Positions 42,804-50,796 of a DNA stretch of 64,000 nt are shown here, piece by piece (positions within the stretch are counted from its first letter, which is position 1; every line of letters starts with the position of its first letter). The notes under the pieces are model-generated. The model was given only the letters and a program-made list of their open reading frames with translations. It had not been told where the DNA came from and ran no database searches. Position numbers and translations under genes: made by a program. Source of the DNA: Kineococcus rubinsiae (GTDB taxonomy: Bacteria > Actinomycetota > Actinomycetes > Actinomycetales > Kineococcaceae); NCBI RefSeq assembly GCF_011839805.1, contig NZ_VWPY01000001.1, positions 124,001 through 188,000 of the forward strand. Reading direction: 5' to 3'.

Positions 42804-44568
42804 GCTGAGGCTGGACGGTGGGGGCGCCGACGTCGGCGCCGTCACCCGGATGACGGGCTGCATGGTGCACCGCGGCCCCGACGGCGAGGGCGTGTCCACG
42901 CGCGGGCCCGTGGCCCTGGGCCACCGGCGGCTCTCGATCATCGACCTGTCCGAGGCCGGGGCCCAGCCCATGGTCGACGACGTCAACGGGCTCACGGTCG
43001 TGTTCAACGGCTGCATCTACAACTACGAGGCGCTGCGCCGCGAGCTGCAGGACCTGGGCCACCGGTTCACCTCGACGTCGGACACCGAGGTCGTCGAGAA
43101 GGCCTACGCGCAGTGGGGCACGGACTGCGTCCAGCGCTTCCTGGGCATGTTCGCGTTCGCGATCCACGAGCACGCCAGCGGCCGCCTCGTCCTGGGCCGC
43201 GACCGCCTCGGCATCAAGCCCCTCTACCTCGACGAGCGGCCCGGGCTGCTGCGCTTCGCCTCCACGGTGCAGGCCCTGCTGGCCGGCGGCGGCGTGGACA
43301 CCTCGATCGACCGCACGGCGCTCGCGCAGTACATGACGTTCCACTCCGTGGTGCCGGCGCCGCGCACGATCCTCGCGGGGATCCGCAAGCTCCCGCCGGC
43401 CACCGTGCGCGTCGTCGAGCGCGACGGCACGAGCAGCGAGCACGTCTACTGGGAACCCGACTTCTCCCGCGACCCCGACCGCGCGGACTGGACCTCGCGC
43501 GACTGGGAGGAGGCGCTGCTGGAGTCCCTGCGGGTCGCGGTCGAGCGGCGCATGGTGGCCGACGTCCCCGTGGGCGTCCTGCTCTCCGGCGGCATCGACT
43601 CGAGCCTCGTCGTGGCCCTGCTCGCCGAGGCCGGGCAGAAGGACCTCGCCACGTTCAGCATCGGCTTCGACGCCGCGGGCGGGGAGTCCGGCGACGAGTT
43701 CGAGTACTCGAGCCTGGTCGCCGGCCGGTTCGGCACCGACCACCACCGCATCGCCATCGACTCCGCGCGCCTGCTGCCGGGCATCGACGGCACGGTGCGG
43801 GCCATGAGCGAACCCATGGTGAGCCACGACTGCGTCGCGTTCTACCTGCTCTCGCAGGACGTCTCGGCGTCGGTGAAGGTCGTGCAGTCGGGCCAGGGCG
43901 CCGACGAGGTGCTGGGCGGCTACGACTGGTACCCGCCCCTGGCCGGGGTTCCGCGCGGCGAGGCCGCCGAGGCCTACGCGCAGGTGTTCTTCGACCGGCG
44001 CTTCGCCGCGCTCGGCGACGTGCTGGCGCCGCAGTGGCTGCCCGAGCGCGACGTCGCGAGCGAGTTCATCGCCGCCCAGTTCGCCCGCGCCGACGCCGAG
44101 ACGTCGGTGGACGCGGCCCTGCGCAACGACACGACGGTGATGCTCGTCGACGACCCGGTCAAGCGCGTCGACAACATGACGATGGCGTGGGGCCTGGAGG
44201 CCCGGGTCCCGTTCCTCGACCACGAGTTCGTGGAGCTCGCGGGGCGCATCCCGCCGGAGCTCAAGCTGGCCGACGGCGGCAAGGGCGTGCTGAAGCGCGC
44301 GGCCCGCGGCGTGGTCCCCGACGAGGTGATCGACCGGACGAAGGGCTACTTCCCGGTGCCCGCGATCCGGCAGCTCGAGGGCCCCTACCTGGCCCGCGTC
44401 CGCGACGCCCTGACCGACCCCGCGGCCCGGCGCCGCGGCCTGTTCCCGCAGGCCACCCTGGACCGGCTGCTGGCCGACCCCAACGCCGAGCGCACGACGC
44501 TGGGCTCGAACGCGCTGTGGCAGCTGGCGCTGCTCGAGATGTGGCTGCAGGAGCACGACGTCGGCTGA
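42784..44568 (+). CDS. Class II glutamine amidotransferase, N-acetylglutaminylglutamine amidotransferase-like
   Basis: A 594-residue asparagine-synthetase-family enzyme. After Met removal Cys2 is the Ntn nucleophile (CGLAGELRL). MVHRGPDGEGV and NGCIYNYEALRRELQDLGH follow the glutaminase domain. The synthetase half has SGGIDSSLVVALLA (ATP P-loop, about residue 265) and SGQGADEVLGGYDWY. Its length and TGCMVHRGPDGEG pattern fit the NAGGN amidotransferase subgroup (AsnO) better than AsnB. It transfers ammonia from glutamine to a carboxyl group. GTG at 42784 is required for Cys2; GCAGGAGG lies four bases before it. It overlaps the ligase gene by 20 bp and leads to the peptidase. Confidence 0.85.
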   Translation: MCGLAGELRLDGGGADVGAVTRMTGCMVHRGPDGEGVSTRGPVALGHRRLSIIDLSEAGAQPMVDDVNGLTVVFNGCIYNYEALRRELQDLGHRFTSTSDTEVVEKAYAQWGTDCVQRFLGMFAFAIHEHASGRLVLGRDRLGIKPLYLDERPGLLRFASTVQALLAGGGVDTSIDRTALAQYMTFHSVVPAPRTILAGIRKLPPATVRVVERDGTSSEHVYWEPDFSRDPDRADWTSRDWEEALLESLRVAVERRMVADVPVGVLLSGGIDSSLVVALLAEAGQKDLATFSIGFDAAGGESGDEFEYSSLVAGRFGTDHHRIAIDSARLLPGIDGTVRAMSEPMVSHDCVAFYLLSQDVSASVKVVQSGQGADEVLGGYDWYPPLAGVPRGEAAEAYAQVFFDRRFAALGDVLAPQWLPERDVASEFIAAQFARADAETSVDAALRNDTTVMLVDDPVKRVDNMTMAWGLEARVPFLDHEFVELAGRIPPELKLADGGKGVLKRAARGVVPDEVIDRTKGYFPVPAIRQLEGPYLARVRDALTDPAARRRGLFPQATLDRLLADPNAERTTLGSNALWQLALLEMWLQEHDVG

Positions 44569-44632
44569 GCCGCGGGGGCGGGCGGGCTCCCCGGAGGAGA
44601 CGCCGGGGCCCGCGGTGGACCACGATGGGGGC

Positions 44633-46495
44633 ATGGAGACGACGACGGCGGTGCCCGTTCTGGAGCAGGCGATCGGCTTCGCCGACGGCCTCGTCGACGC
44701 CTGGGGCAGCTGGAGCCCCACCATGACGCCGGACGCCCGCCGCGTCGCGTTCATCTCCGACCGCTCGGGCGTGCCCCAGCTGTGGATCCAGGACGTCGTG
44801 CTCGACGGGCCGCCCCCCGCCGCGCGCCACCTCCCCCTCTCCGACGACCCCGTCGTGTCGGTGACGTGGGCCGCGGACAGCCGGTGGCTGGCGTGCGCGG
44901 TCGCCACCGACGGCGGTGTCCGCACCCAGGTGTGGGTCGTGCGCCCCGACGGCAGCGACGCGCGGCGCATCGCGGGCGACGCGAGCGAGCACGCCGAGCT
45001 CGGCCCGTGGACCCGCAGCGGCCACCGGGTCGTCGTGACGTTCCCACCGGACGCCGGGCGGCCCACCCGCTCGTTCCTGGGCGACCCCGCCACGGGCCGC
45101 CTCGACCCGCTGGCCGAGGGCGACCTGTTCCACGTGCTCGACGTCTCGCTCGAGGAGCGGTTCCTCGTCCTCATCGACGGCGAGCGTGGGCAGCAGTTCT
45201 GCACCGTCGTCGACCGGCTGATCGACGAGCACTCCACGCTGCTGCCGCACGGCGCCACGGGGTCCACCGACGTCGCGCTGCTGCGCCCGGCGCCCGAGGG
45301 CCAGACGGGCCCGGTGTACGTCTACCTGGCCTCCGACGTCGGGCTCCCGCGCCGGCAGCTCATCGGGATGCCGTTCGGCCCCAACGGGTTCAAGGGCGAA
45401 CCGCGCACCCTGGGGTTCCGCGACGACGCCGAGCTGGAGGGCCTGGACGCCGACGACGCGGGCCGGCTGCTGCTGCTCGTGTGGAACGTCGCGGGTTCCA
45501 GCGAGCTGGAGCTGTTCGACACCACCACCCACGAGCGCACGGCGGTCCACGGCCTGCCCGGGCTGGTCGCGGCGAACCCCGTCCTGTCCCGCGACGGGGG
45601 CAGCGTCATCCTCGGCGTCGAGGGGCCGCAGCGCCCGCGCGAGCTGTGGCACGTCGACACGGTCACGCAGGTCTGGACCCGCGTCACCGAGGGGCCCCCG
45701 CTGCCCGACCGCGAGTGCGTCGTGCCCGTCCTGGAGACGTTCGCGGCGGAGGACGGCCTGCCCCTGACGGGGTGGCTGTACCGGCCGCCGGGCCAGGAGG
45801 GCCCCGGGCCGGCGGTGCTCAGCCTGCACGGCGGGCCGGAGGCGCAGGAGCGGCCCACGTTCTCGCCGCAGGCGCAGGCCATGGTGGCCGCGGGGCTGAC
45901 GGTGTTCGCCCCCAACGTCCGGGGCTCGTCGGGGTTCGGCCGGGAGTTCGTCCACGCCGACGACGTCGAGGGCCGCTACGGCGCCTTCGCCGACGTCCTG
46001 GCGTGCGCCGACCACCTCGTGCAGCGCGGGCTGGCCGACCCGGACCGGATCGCCGTCACCGGCCGCTCCTACGGCGGGTACCTCACGCTCGCCTCCCTCG
46101 CCTTCTCCCCCGGCGTCTTCGCCGCGGGCATCGACATCTGCGGGATGTCCGACCTCACGACCTTCTACCGCGACACGGAGCCCTGGATCGCCGCGGCGGC
46201 GGTGTCGAAGTACGGCCACCCCGAGCGCGACCGCAAGCTCATCGAGGACGTCTCCCCGCTCGCGCAGGTCGACGCGATCGACGTGCCGCTCCTCGTGGTC
46301 CACGGCGAGCTCGACACCAACGTGCCCATCGGCGAGGCGCACCAGGTGGTCGCCGCGCTGCGGGCCCTGGACCGCCCCGTGGACTACCTGGAACTGCCCG
46401 GCGAGGGCCACGACTACCGGCGCGCGTCGTCGCGCAAGACGCTGGCCGCCGCGATGGTCCGCTTCCTCGCGGAGCACCTGGCGCCGGCCCGCTGA
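44633..46495 (+). CDS. S9 (prolyl oligopeptidase) family peptidase
   Basis: A 620-residue serine peptidase. The N-terminal 330 residues form a beta-propeller with SPTMTPDARRVAFISDRSG and repeated WVVRPDG blades; the C-terminal alpha/beta hydrolase has the nucleophile GRSYGGYLTLA, Asp in GELDTNVPI and His in GEGHDYRR. It resembles acylaminoacyl-peptidase/DPP-type S9 enzymes that remove N-terminal residues from small peptides. The ATG at 44633 follows 64 bp after the amidotransferase stop. Its place after a dipeptide-making pair suggests that it turns over the product, as the M42 peptidase does next to known NAGGN genes. Confidence 0.85.
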   Translation: METTTAVPVLEQAIGFADGLVDAWGSWSPTMTPDARRVAFISDRSGVPQLWIQDVVLDGPPPAARHLPLSDDPVVSVTWAADSRWLACAVATDGGVRTQVWVVRPDGSDARRIAGDASEHAELGPWTRSGHRVVVTFPPDAGRPTRSFLGDPATGRLDPLAEGDLFHVLDVSLEERFLVLIDGERGQQFCTVVDRLIDEHSTLLPHGATGSTDVALLRPAPEGQTGPVYVYLASDVGLPRRQLIGMPFGPNGFKGEPRTLGFRDDAELEGLDADDAGRLLLLVWNVAGSSELELFDTTTHERTAVHGLPGLVAANPVLSRDGGSVILGVEGPQRPRELWHVDTVTQVWTRVTEGPPLPDRECVVPVLETFAAEDGLPLTGWLYRPPGQEGPGPAVLSLHGGPEAQERPTFSPQAQAMVAAGLTVFAPNVRGSSGFGREFVHADDVEGRYGAFADVLACADHLVQRGLADPDRIAVTGRSYGGYLTLASLAFSPGVFAAGIDICGMSDLTTFYRDTEPWIAAAAVSKYGHPERDRKLIEDVSPLAQVDAIDVPLLVVHGELDTNVPIGEAHQVVAALRALDRPVDYLELPGEGHDYRRASSRKTLAAAMVRFLAEHLAPAR

Positions 46496-46542
46496 GGCGC
46501 CGAGCCACCGAGCGCCGGACCACTGCGCTGTCGAACTCCTGA

Positions 46543-46648
46543 GCCGGCAGGGGGACGTGGACCCCCGACCCGTGGATGACGAGTGCGGTGCCGGAGCCAG
46601 CAGGGGGACTTGAACCCCCAACCCGTGGATGACGAGTGCGGTGCCGGA
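46543..46648 (-). repeat. Two tandem decayed 53-bp copies of the tRNA-Thr 3' half
   Basis: Units 46543-46595 and 46596-46648 follow directly after the tRNA gene end. Each begins with the complement of the tRNA acceptor and T arm (GCCAGCAGGGGG, or GCCGGCAGGGGG in the outer unit) and ends with a sequence that aligns with the anticodon arm region. They have broken anticodon stems, so they are not functional tRNAs. They are direct repeats of the first 53 bases (3' side) of the real gene. Confidence 0.75.
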
Positions 46649-46720
46649 GCCAGCAGGGGGACTTGAACCCCCAACCCCCGAATTACAAGTTCGGTGCGCT
46701 ACCAGTTGCGCCATGCTGGC
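46648..46720 (-). tRNA. tRNA-Thr (anticodon UGU)
   Basis: A 73-base gene with 5' end at 46720. The acceptor stem is GCCAGCA with TGCTGGC. The anticodon stem-loop is CCGAA-CTTGTAA-TTCGG with TGT at 34-36, for ACA codons. The T arm GGGGGTTCAAGTCCCCC is perfect. CCA is not encoded. It reads leftward. Confidence 0.93.
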
Positions 46721-46858
46721 CTGCCGGGGCGCGCCCCGGCACCTCCGCATCGTAGCCGCGCGCCGCCTCCGGGCCCGAGTCCGCGCACCGGGGAGCGAGG
46801 CGGGAAGCAGCGGGCGCCGGGGGGCGTTGGCGCGGTCAGTCGATCCCGGGAGGCAACC

Positions 46859-47146
46859 GTGAGCACCCAGCAGCTCGTCGTCACGCACGACGAGGTGGCG
46901 CACCGCTACGAGGGGCGCCTGGACGGCCGCGTCGTGGCGCTGGCCGACTACGTGCCCCAGGACGGGGCGATCGCCATGACCCACACCGAGGTGGACCCCG
47001 AGCACGAGCACGAGGGCCTCGCCACGCAGCTGGTCGACGAGGCGCTGGCCGACGTCCGGCGCCGCGGGCTGCGCGTGGTGCCCGCCTGCTCCTTCGTCCG
47101 CCTTCACGTGCAGCGCCACCGCGAGGAGTACGCGGACATCCTCTGA
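46859..47146 (+). CDS. Small GNAT-like acetyltransferase (COG2388 type)
   Basis: A 95-residue protein of the short GNAT group: VTHDEVAHRYEGRLDGRVVA, YVPQDGAIAMTHTEVDPEHE, then the acetyl-CoA loop HEGLATQLVDEALADVRRRG and RLHVQRHREEYADIL. These lone N-acetyltransferase-like domains have no established substrate. GTG at 46859 has GGGAGG six bases before it. Single gene after the tRNA. Confidence 0.85.
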   Translation: MSTQQLVVTHDEVAHRYEGRLDGRVVALADYVPQDGAIAMTHTEVDPEHEHEGLATQLVDEALADVRRRGLRVVPACSFVRLHVQRHREEYADIL

Positions 47147-47191
47147 GCGCCTGCGGCTGCGCTGCGCGCGACGGCGGTGCAGGCTGGGGCC

Positions 47192-47434
47192 GTGGACGAC
47201 TACCGCGCCTGGAAGGTGCTGGCACCCAGCGGGTTGCTCCTCGTCGGGGCGGGGGTGAGCACCGCGATCGACGCGAGCACGCGCCGCGGCAGCGGCGGCC
47301 TGCTGCGCTGGGCCGGGCAGGGCACGGTGGGCCTCGTGGCCCTCAACGCCGGGCTCTGCCTCTTCGGCGAGGCCGTGAAGCGGCGCGCGCTGCACGACGT
47401 CGCCGAGCGCTGGGCTGCCGCACAACGCCCCTGA
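47192..47434 (+). CDS. Small membrane protein, 80 residues
   Basis: An 80-residue protein with two hydrophobic segments (LAPSGLLLVGAGVSTAIDAS and GQGTVGLVALNAGLCLFGEA) and a basic C-terminal helix ending in ERWAAAQRP. I recognise no family beyond small actinobacterial membrane proteins. GTG at 47192 gives the best fit; a GTG five codons upstream (47177) is possible. No clear ribosome site. Confidence 0.5.
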   Translation: MDDYRAWKVLAPSGLLLVGAGVSTAIDASTRRGSGGLLRWAGQGTVGLVALNAGLCLFGEAVKRRALHDVAERWAAAQRP

Positions 47435-47463
47435 TCGCACCGGTCACCGGGCAGGATGGGCGC

Positions 47464-48633
47464 GTGAGCGCCGCCAGCCCCTCCGAGGACACGAGCACCT
47501 CAGGGGTACCGGGTACCTCCGAGGCCGGCTCGTCCGCCGGCGCGGGTCCGGCCGGGGCACCCGCGCGCCGGCGCCGGGGGCGGGCGAGCGCGGGGCTCGT
47601 GACGCTGGACGACGTGGCCCGCGAAGCCGGCGTCTCGCTGGCCACGGCCTCCCGCGTGCTGAACGGCAGCACCCGCACGGTCGGTGAGGCCCTCAGCGAG
47701 CGCGTCACGGACGCCGCGGCCCGCCTCGACTACCGGCCCAACGCGCAGGCCCAGGCCATGGCCCGCGGCCGCTCGGACGTCGTCGGCCTCGTCGTGCACG
47801 ACATCGCCGACCCGTACTTCTCCTCCATCGCCGCCGGGCTGATGACCCGGGCGGCCGACGCGGACGTCATCGTCACCCTCGCCGTGACCGACGGGTCGCG
47901 GGAGCGCGAGGTCGCCCAGGTCGCGGCGCTGCGGCGGCAGCGGGTCCGGGCCGTCGTCCTCGTGGGCAGCCGCTGGCAGGACCTCGCGAGCCTGACCGCG
48001 CTGCGCGCGGAGCTGGACGCCTTCCGCGCCTCCGGGGGACGGGTCGCCGCCGTGACGCAGGACGTCCTCGACGTCGACACCGTCCTGCTGGGCAACGAGG
48101 CGGGCGCCGCCGCGCTCGCCCGCGCCCTGCTCGGGGTGGGCTACCGCGAGTTCGTCGTGCTGGGCGGGCCGCCGGACCTGCTCACCGCGGCCGAGCGCAC
48201 GCGCGGCTTCGTCGACACCCTCGCCGGCGCCGGGGTCGCCGAGGGCGAGCGCCGGGTCGTCCCCTCCCCCTTCACGCGCGACGGGGCGCACGACGCCCTG
48301 ACGCGGCTGCTGGGCTCGCCGGGGCGGCCGCGCACCGGGGGCGGCACGCCCCCGTGCGTCTTCGCGGCCAACGACGTGATGGCCGTCGGCGCGATCGCGG
48401 CGCTGCGGGACGCGGGGCTCGAGGTGCCCGGCGACGTGGCCGTCGCGGGCTTCGACGACATCCCGACCCTGCGCGACGTCAGCCCCGCGCTGACCACGGT
48501 GCGGCTGCCGCTGGCCGACATCGGCGGCGCGGTCTTCGACCTCCTCGACGCCCCCGAGCCGGCGCAGCGCCGGGTCGAGCTCGTCGAGGGCGAGGTGCTC
48601 CTGCGCGCCAGCACGCCCCCGCTGACGCGCTGA
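47464..48633 (+). CDS. LacI-family transcriptional regulator
   Basis: A 389-residue repressor. Residues 48-75 are the LacI helix-turn-helix (TLDDVAREAGVSLATASRVL then NGSTR) followed by the hinge helix, and the periplasmic-binding-like effector domain runs from residue 110. The first 45 residues are Ser/Pro/Ala-rich and disordered. An 18-bp perfect palindrome (CTGAGGGCG repeated inverted, 48630-48647) overlaps its stop codon. Regulated genes cannot be named; none adjacent is a sugar operon. Confidence 0.85.
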   Translation: MSAASPSEDTSTSGVPGTSEAGSSAGAGPAGAPARRRRGRASAGLVTLDDVAREAGVSLATASRVLNGSTRTVGEALSERVTDAAARLDYRPNAQAQAMARGRSDVVGLVVHDIADPYFSSIAAGLMTRAADADVIVTLAVTDGSREREVAQVAALRRQRVRAVVLVGSRWQDLASLTALRAELDAFRASGGRVAAVTQDVLDVDTVLLGNEAGAAALARALLGVGYREFVVLGGPPDLLTAAERTRGFVDTLAGAGVAEGERRVVPSPFTRDGAHDALTRLLGSPGRPRTGGGTPPCVFAANDVMAVGAIAALRDAGLEVPGDVAVAGFDDIPTLRDVSPALTTVRLPLADIGGAVFDLLDAPEPAQRRVELVEGEVLLRASTPPLTR

Positions 48634-48682
48634 GGGCGCGCCCTCAGGAAGGCGTCGGGACGGCTGGGTCGGGAAAGCGGCG

Positions 48683-50653
48683 TCAGAACAGCTGGAGCGG
48701 GGACTGCGCCAGCGGGCTCCAGTCGGGGCCCTGGGCGCCCAGCGACGTGAGCAGCGCGGCCACGGCGACGAGCAGCAGCACCCCGATGACGATCCCCGTC
48801 TCGCGCTCCCCGCGCAGCAGCGTCCGCACGACCGTGCGCCCACCGCGCTGGAGCGAGCGGCTGCCGGGACCGAACCACGCGACGAGCAGCCCGGCGAGAC
48901 CGCCGAGGCCGAGCAGGACCGGGGAGTCGGGCCGGTCGGCGAGCTCGCCGCTGGCGAGGGTGGCGCCGATGAACACGACGCTGACCCCCACGAGCACGGG
49001 GATGATCGACGCGACGAGCGTCGACAGCACGGCGCGCACGACGTGCCACGGCGTCGCGAACCCGACCGCGAGCGCGTCGCTGGAGCGGGGGCCCGCCTCC
49101 CAGCGGCGGCGGAACAGCCCCGCGGCGGCCCGGTCGACCGTGCGGGCCAGGACACCCAGCGCGAACGCGAGGATCACCCCGGCGGTCGGGGCGACGACGA
49201 CGACCCCGAGGAGGGCGAGGAGCCCCGCGAGCAGCGTCCAGCTGCGCTGCGGGCGCGCGGGTTCACCGTTGGTGCCCAGGCGCGGGCGGTCCTGACCCGC
49301 GGGCCGGCTCCCCGACGGTGCGCCGAAGGCCTGCGGTCCCGGCGCGAACTGCTGCGTGCGTCCGGACTGCGGGGAGGGCCCCGGCTGCTGAGTCGGTCGG
49401 AACTGCTGCGCCCCGGGCTGGGGCGGCGGCCCGTAGCGCCCGGCCGGGCCCTGCGGCGGCTGCCCGGCGCCCGGGCCGGGGACGCCGGGGATCCAGCCGG
49501 GCGGGGCCTGCTGGGCGACGGTCGCCCGGGCGGGCGCCTGCGGCACCTGCGCCGTGGGGGCGGCCACGGGCGGCAGCACGGTCGTGGACTCCGCGGGCGA
49601 CTCCGCCGCGGGGCGGCGCTGCGGCTCGAAGACCTGCGTCCCGTCGGCCGGGGCGGAGGCGGAGGAGCCGGGCCGCACGACCGGCACGGCCGCCGTCTCC
49701 GGCGCCATCAGCGCGGAGAACCGCGACGCGGGCGGCGACTGCGGGAGAGCCCCCGTGGTCGCCCCGTCCAGCGCGCTCAGGAGCACGGCGGGGTCGGGGC
49801 GGTCGGCGGGGTCGACGGCGAGCGCGGCGAGCAGCGGGGCCCGCAGCTCCCCCGGCACGCCGGACAGGTCGACGTCGGCGCGCCGGACGCGGTCGAGGAC
49901 GACCTCCATGGGGCCCTTGCCGAAGGGCGCGCGCCCGCTGGCGGCGTAGGCGACGGTCGCGGCCCAGCCCCACCAGTCCGTGGCGGGCGAGACGTGCCCG
50001 CCCAGGACCACCTCGGGCGAGAGGTAGCCGGGGGTCCCCATGACGAGGCCCGTGGAGGTGAGCCGGACGTCGTCGGCGACGTGGGCGATGCCGAAGTCGA
50101 TGACGACCGGCATCCCGTCGAGCAGCAGGACGTTGCCGGGCTTGAGGTCGCGGTGCACGACGCCCGCGGCGTGGATGGCGTGCAGGGCCTCGGCGAGGCC
50201 GTGGCCGAGGTCGCGCAGCGCCGTGCCGGTCAGCGGCCCGCGCGACTCGACGACGGCGTCCAGCGGCATGCCGGGCACGTAGCGGGTCACCAGGTGCGGC
50301 CACGGGCCCTCGACGTCGGCCTCGAGCACCTCGGCGACGCGGGGCGAGCGCACCCGCTCGAGCGTCGCGACCTCGCGCACCAGGCGCTGGCGCGCGTGCG
50401 GGTCGGCGGCGATGTGCGGCTTGAGGACCTTCAGGGCCACGGCGCGCTGGTCGGGGTCCAGGGCCAGGTAGACGACGCCCATGCCGCCCTCGCCGACGAC
50501 GCGGTCGAGGCGGTAGCGGCCCAGCCGGGAGCCGGGCGCCGGGGCGTGCTGGCCCGGCGCGAAGCCGAGCGAGGGGGTCGCGTCCGGCCCGCCACCGCTC
50601 CCGGCCGGGCGCGGGAGCGCGTCGCCGGGGGAACGGGGGAAGGGGGTCACCAC
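48683..50653 (-). CDS. Ser/Thr protein kinase with C-terminal membrane helices
   Basis: A 656-residue receptor-type kinase. Residues about 45-300 are the Hanks-type kinase domain: GEGGMG loop, VALKVLKPH, catalytic HRDLKPGN, DFG, and the activation loop ending GTPGYLSPE. A 230-residue Pro/Gln/Gly-rich linker with likely phosphorylation sites follows. The last 165 residues hold four to five hydrophobic segments, unlike the single-helix PknB type. No PASTA domains. TAGCGT (50666-50661) ends seven bases before the GTG at 50653, so the leaderless start there is preferred over the upstream GTG at 50662 that overlaps the box. It may tune envelope or osmotic responses; substrate unknown. Confidence 0.85.
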   Translation of the reverse strand: MVTPFPRSPGDALPRPAGSGGGPDATPSLGFAPGQHAPAPGSRLGRYRLDRVVGEGGMGVVYLALDPDQRAVALKVLKPHIAADPHARQRLVREVATLERVRSPRVAEVLEADVEGPWPHLVTRYVPGMPLDAVVESRGPLTGTALRDLGHGLAEALHAIHAAGVVHRDLKPGNVLLLDGMPVVIDFGIAHVADDVRLTSTGLVMGTPGYLSPEVVLGGHVSPATDWWGWAATVAYAASGRAPFGKGPMEVVLDRVRRADVDLSGVPGELRAPLLAALAVDPADRPDPAVLLSALDGATTGALPQSPPASRFSALMAPETAAVPVVRPGSSASAPADGTQVFEPQRRPAAESPAESTTVLPPVAAPTAQVPQAPARATVAQQAPPGWIPGVPGPGAGQPPQGPAGRYGPPPQPGAQQFRPTQQPGPSPQSGRTQQFAPGPQAFGAPSGSRPAGQDRPRLGTNGEPARPQRSWTLLAGLLALLGVVVVAPTAGVILAFALGVLARTVDRAAAGLFRRRWEAGPRSSDALAVGFATPWHVVRAVLSTLVASIIPVLVGVSVVFIGATLASGELADRPDSPVLLGLGGLAGLLVAWFGPGSRSLQRGGRTVVRTLLRGERETGIVIGVLLLVAVAALLTSLGAQGPDWSPLAQSPLQLF

Positions 50654-50660
50654 GGGGGCC

Positions 50661-50666
50661 ACGCTA
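50661..50666 (-). promoter_or_regulatory. -10 box of the Ser/Thr kinase gene (leaderless)
   Basis: TAGCGT ends seven bases before GTG at 50653. The position of this box decides the start codon choice. Confidence 0.5.
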
Positions 50667-50796
50667 CGGCAGCGCGGCCTCCGCGACCTCGTCCCACGGG
50701 TGGACCCGGGGCGGCGGCGCCCGCCACCGACGGGTGCGGGCGGGAGCTCCCCGGTAGGGTCCGGACGACGATCACCGACGGAGGAGGGCCCACCCC

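Noticed and set aside
40173-43016. 947-codon minus-strand ORF opposite the GCS2/ATP-grasp gene
   Set aside because: Opposite a gene with complete catalytic motifs; the predicted product has no recognisable domain and is a shadow of high GC codon use.
42637-45267. 876-codon minus-strand ORF opposite the amidotransferase and peptidase genes
   Set aside because: Same reason: antisense to two well-supported enzymes, low complexity, no ribosome site.
46543-46648. Extra tRNA genes in the tandem copies
   Set aside because: The anticodon stems do not pair and the 5' halves are missing, so they are partial copies, not genes.
46543-46720. CRISPR-like direct repeats
   Set aside because: The repeats touch each other without spacers and come from a tRNA gene.
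48630-48647. Perfect 18-bp palindrome at the end of the LacI gene as its operator
   Set aside because: It overlaps the stop codon and is not near any promoter; a loop-free stem of this kind may be only a weak terminator.
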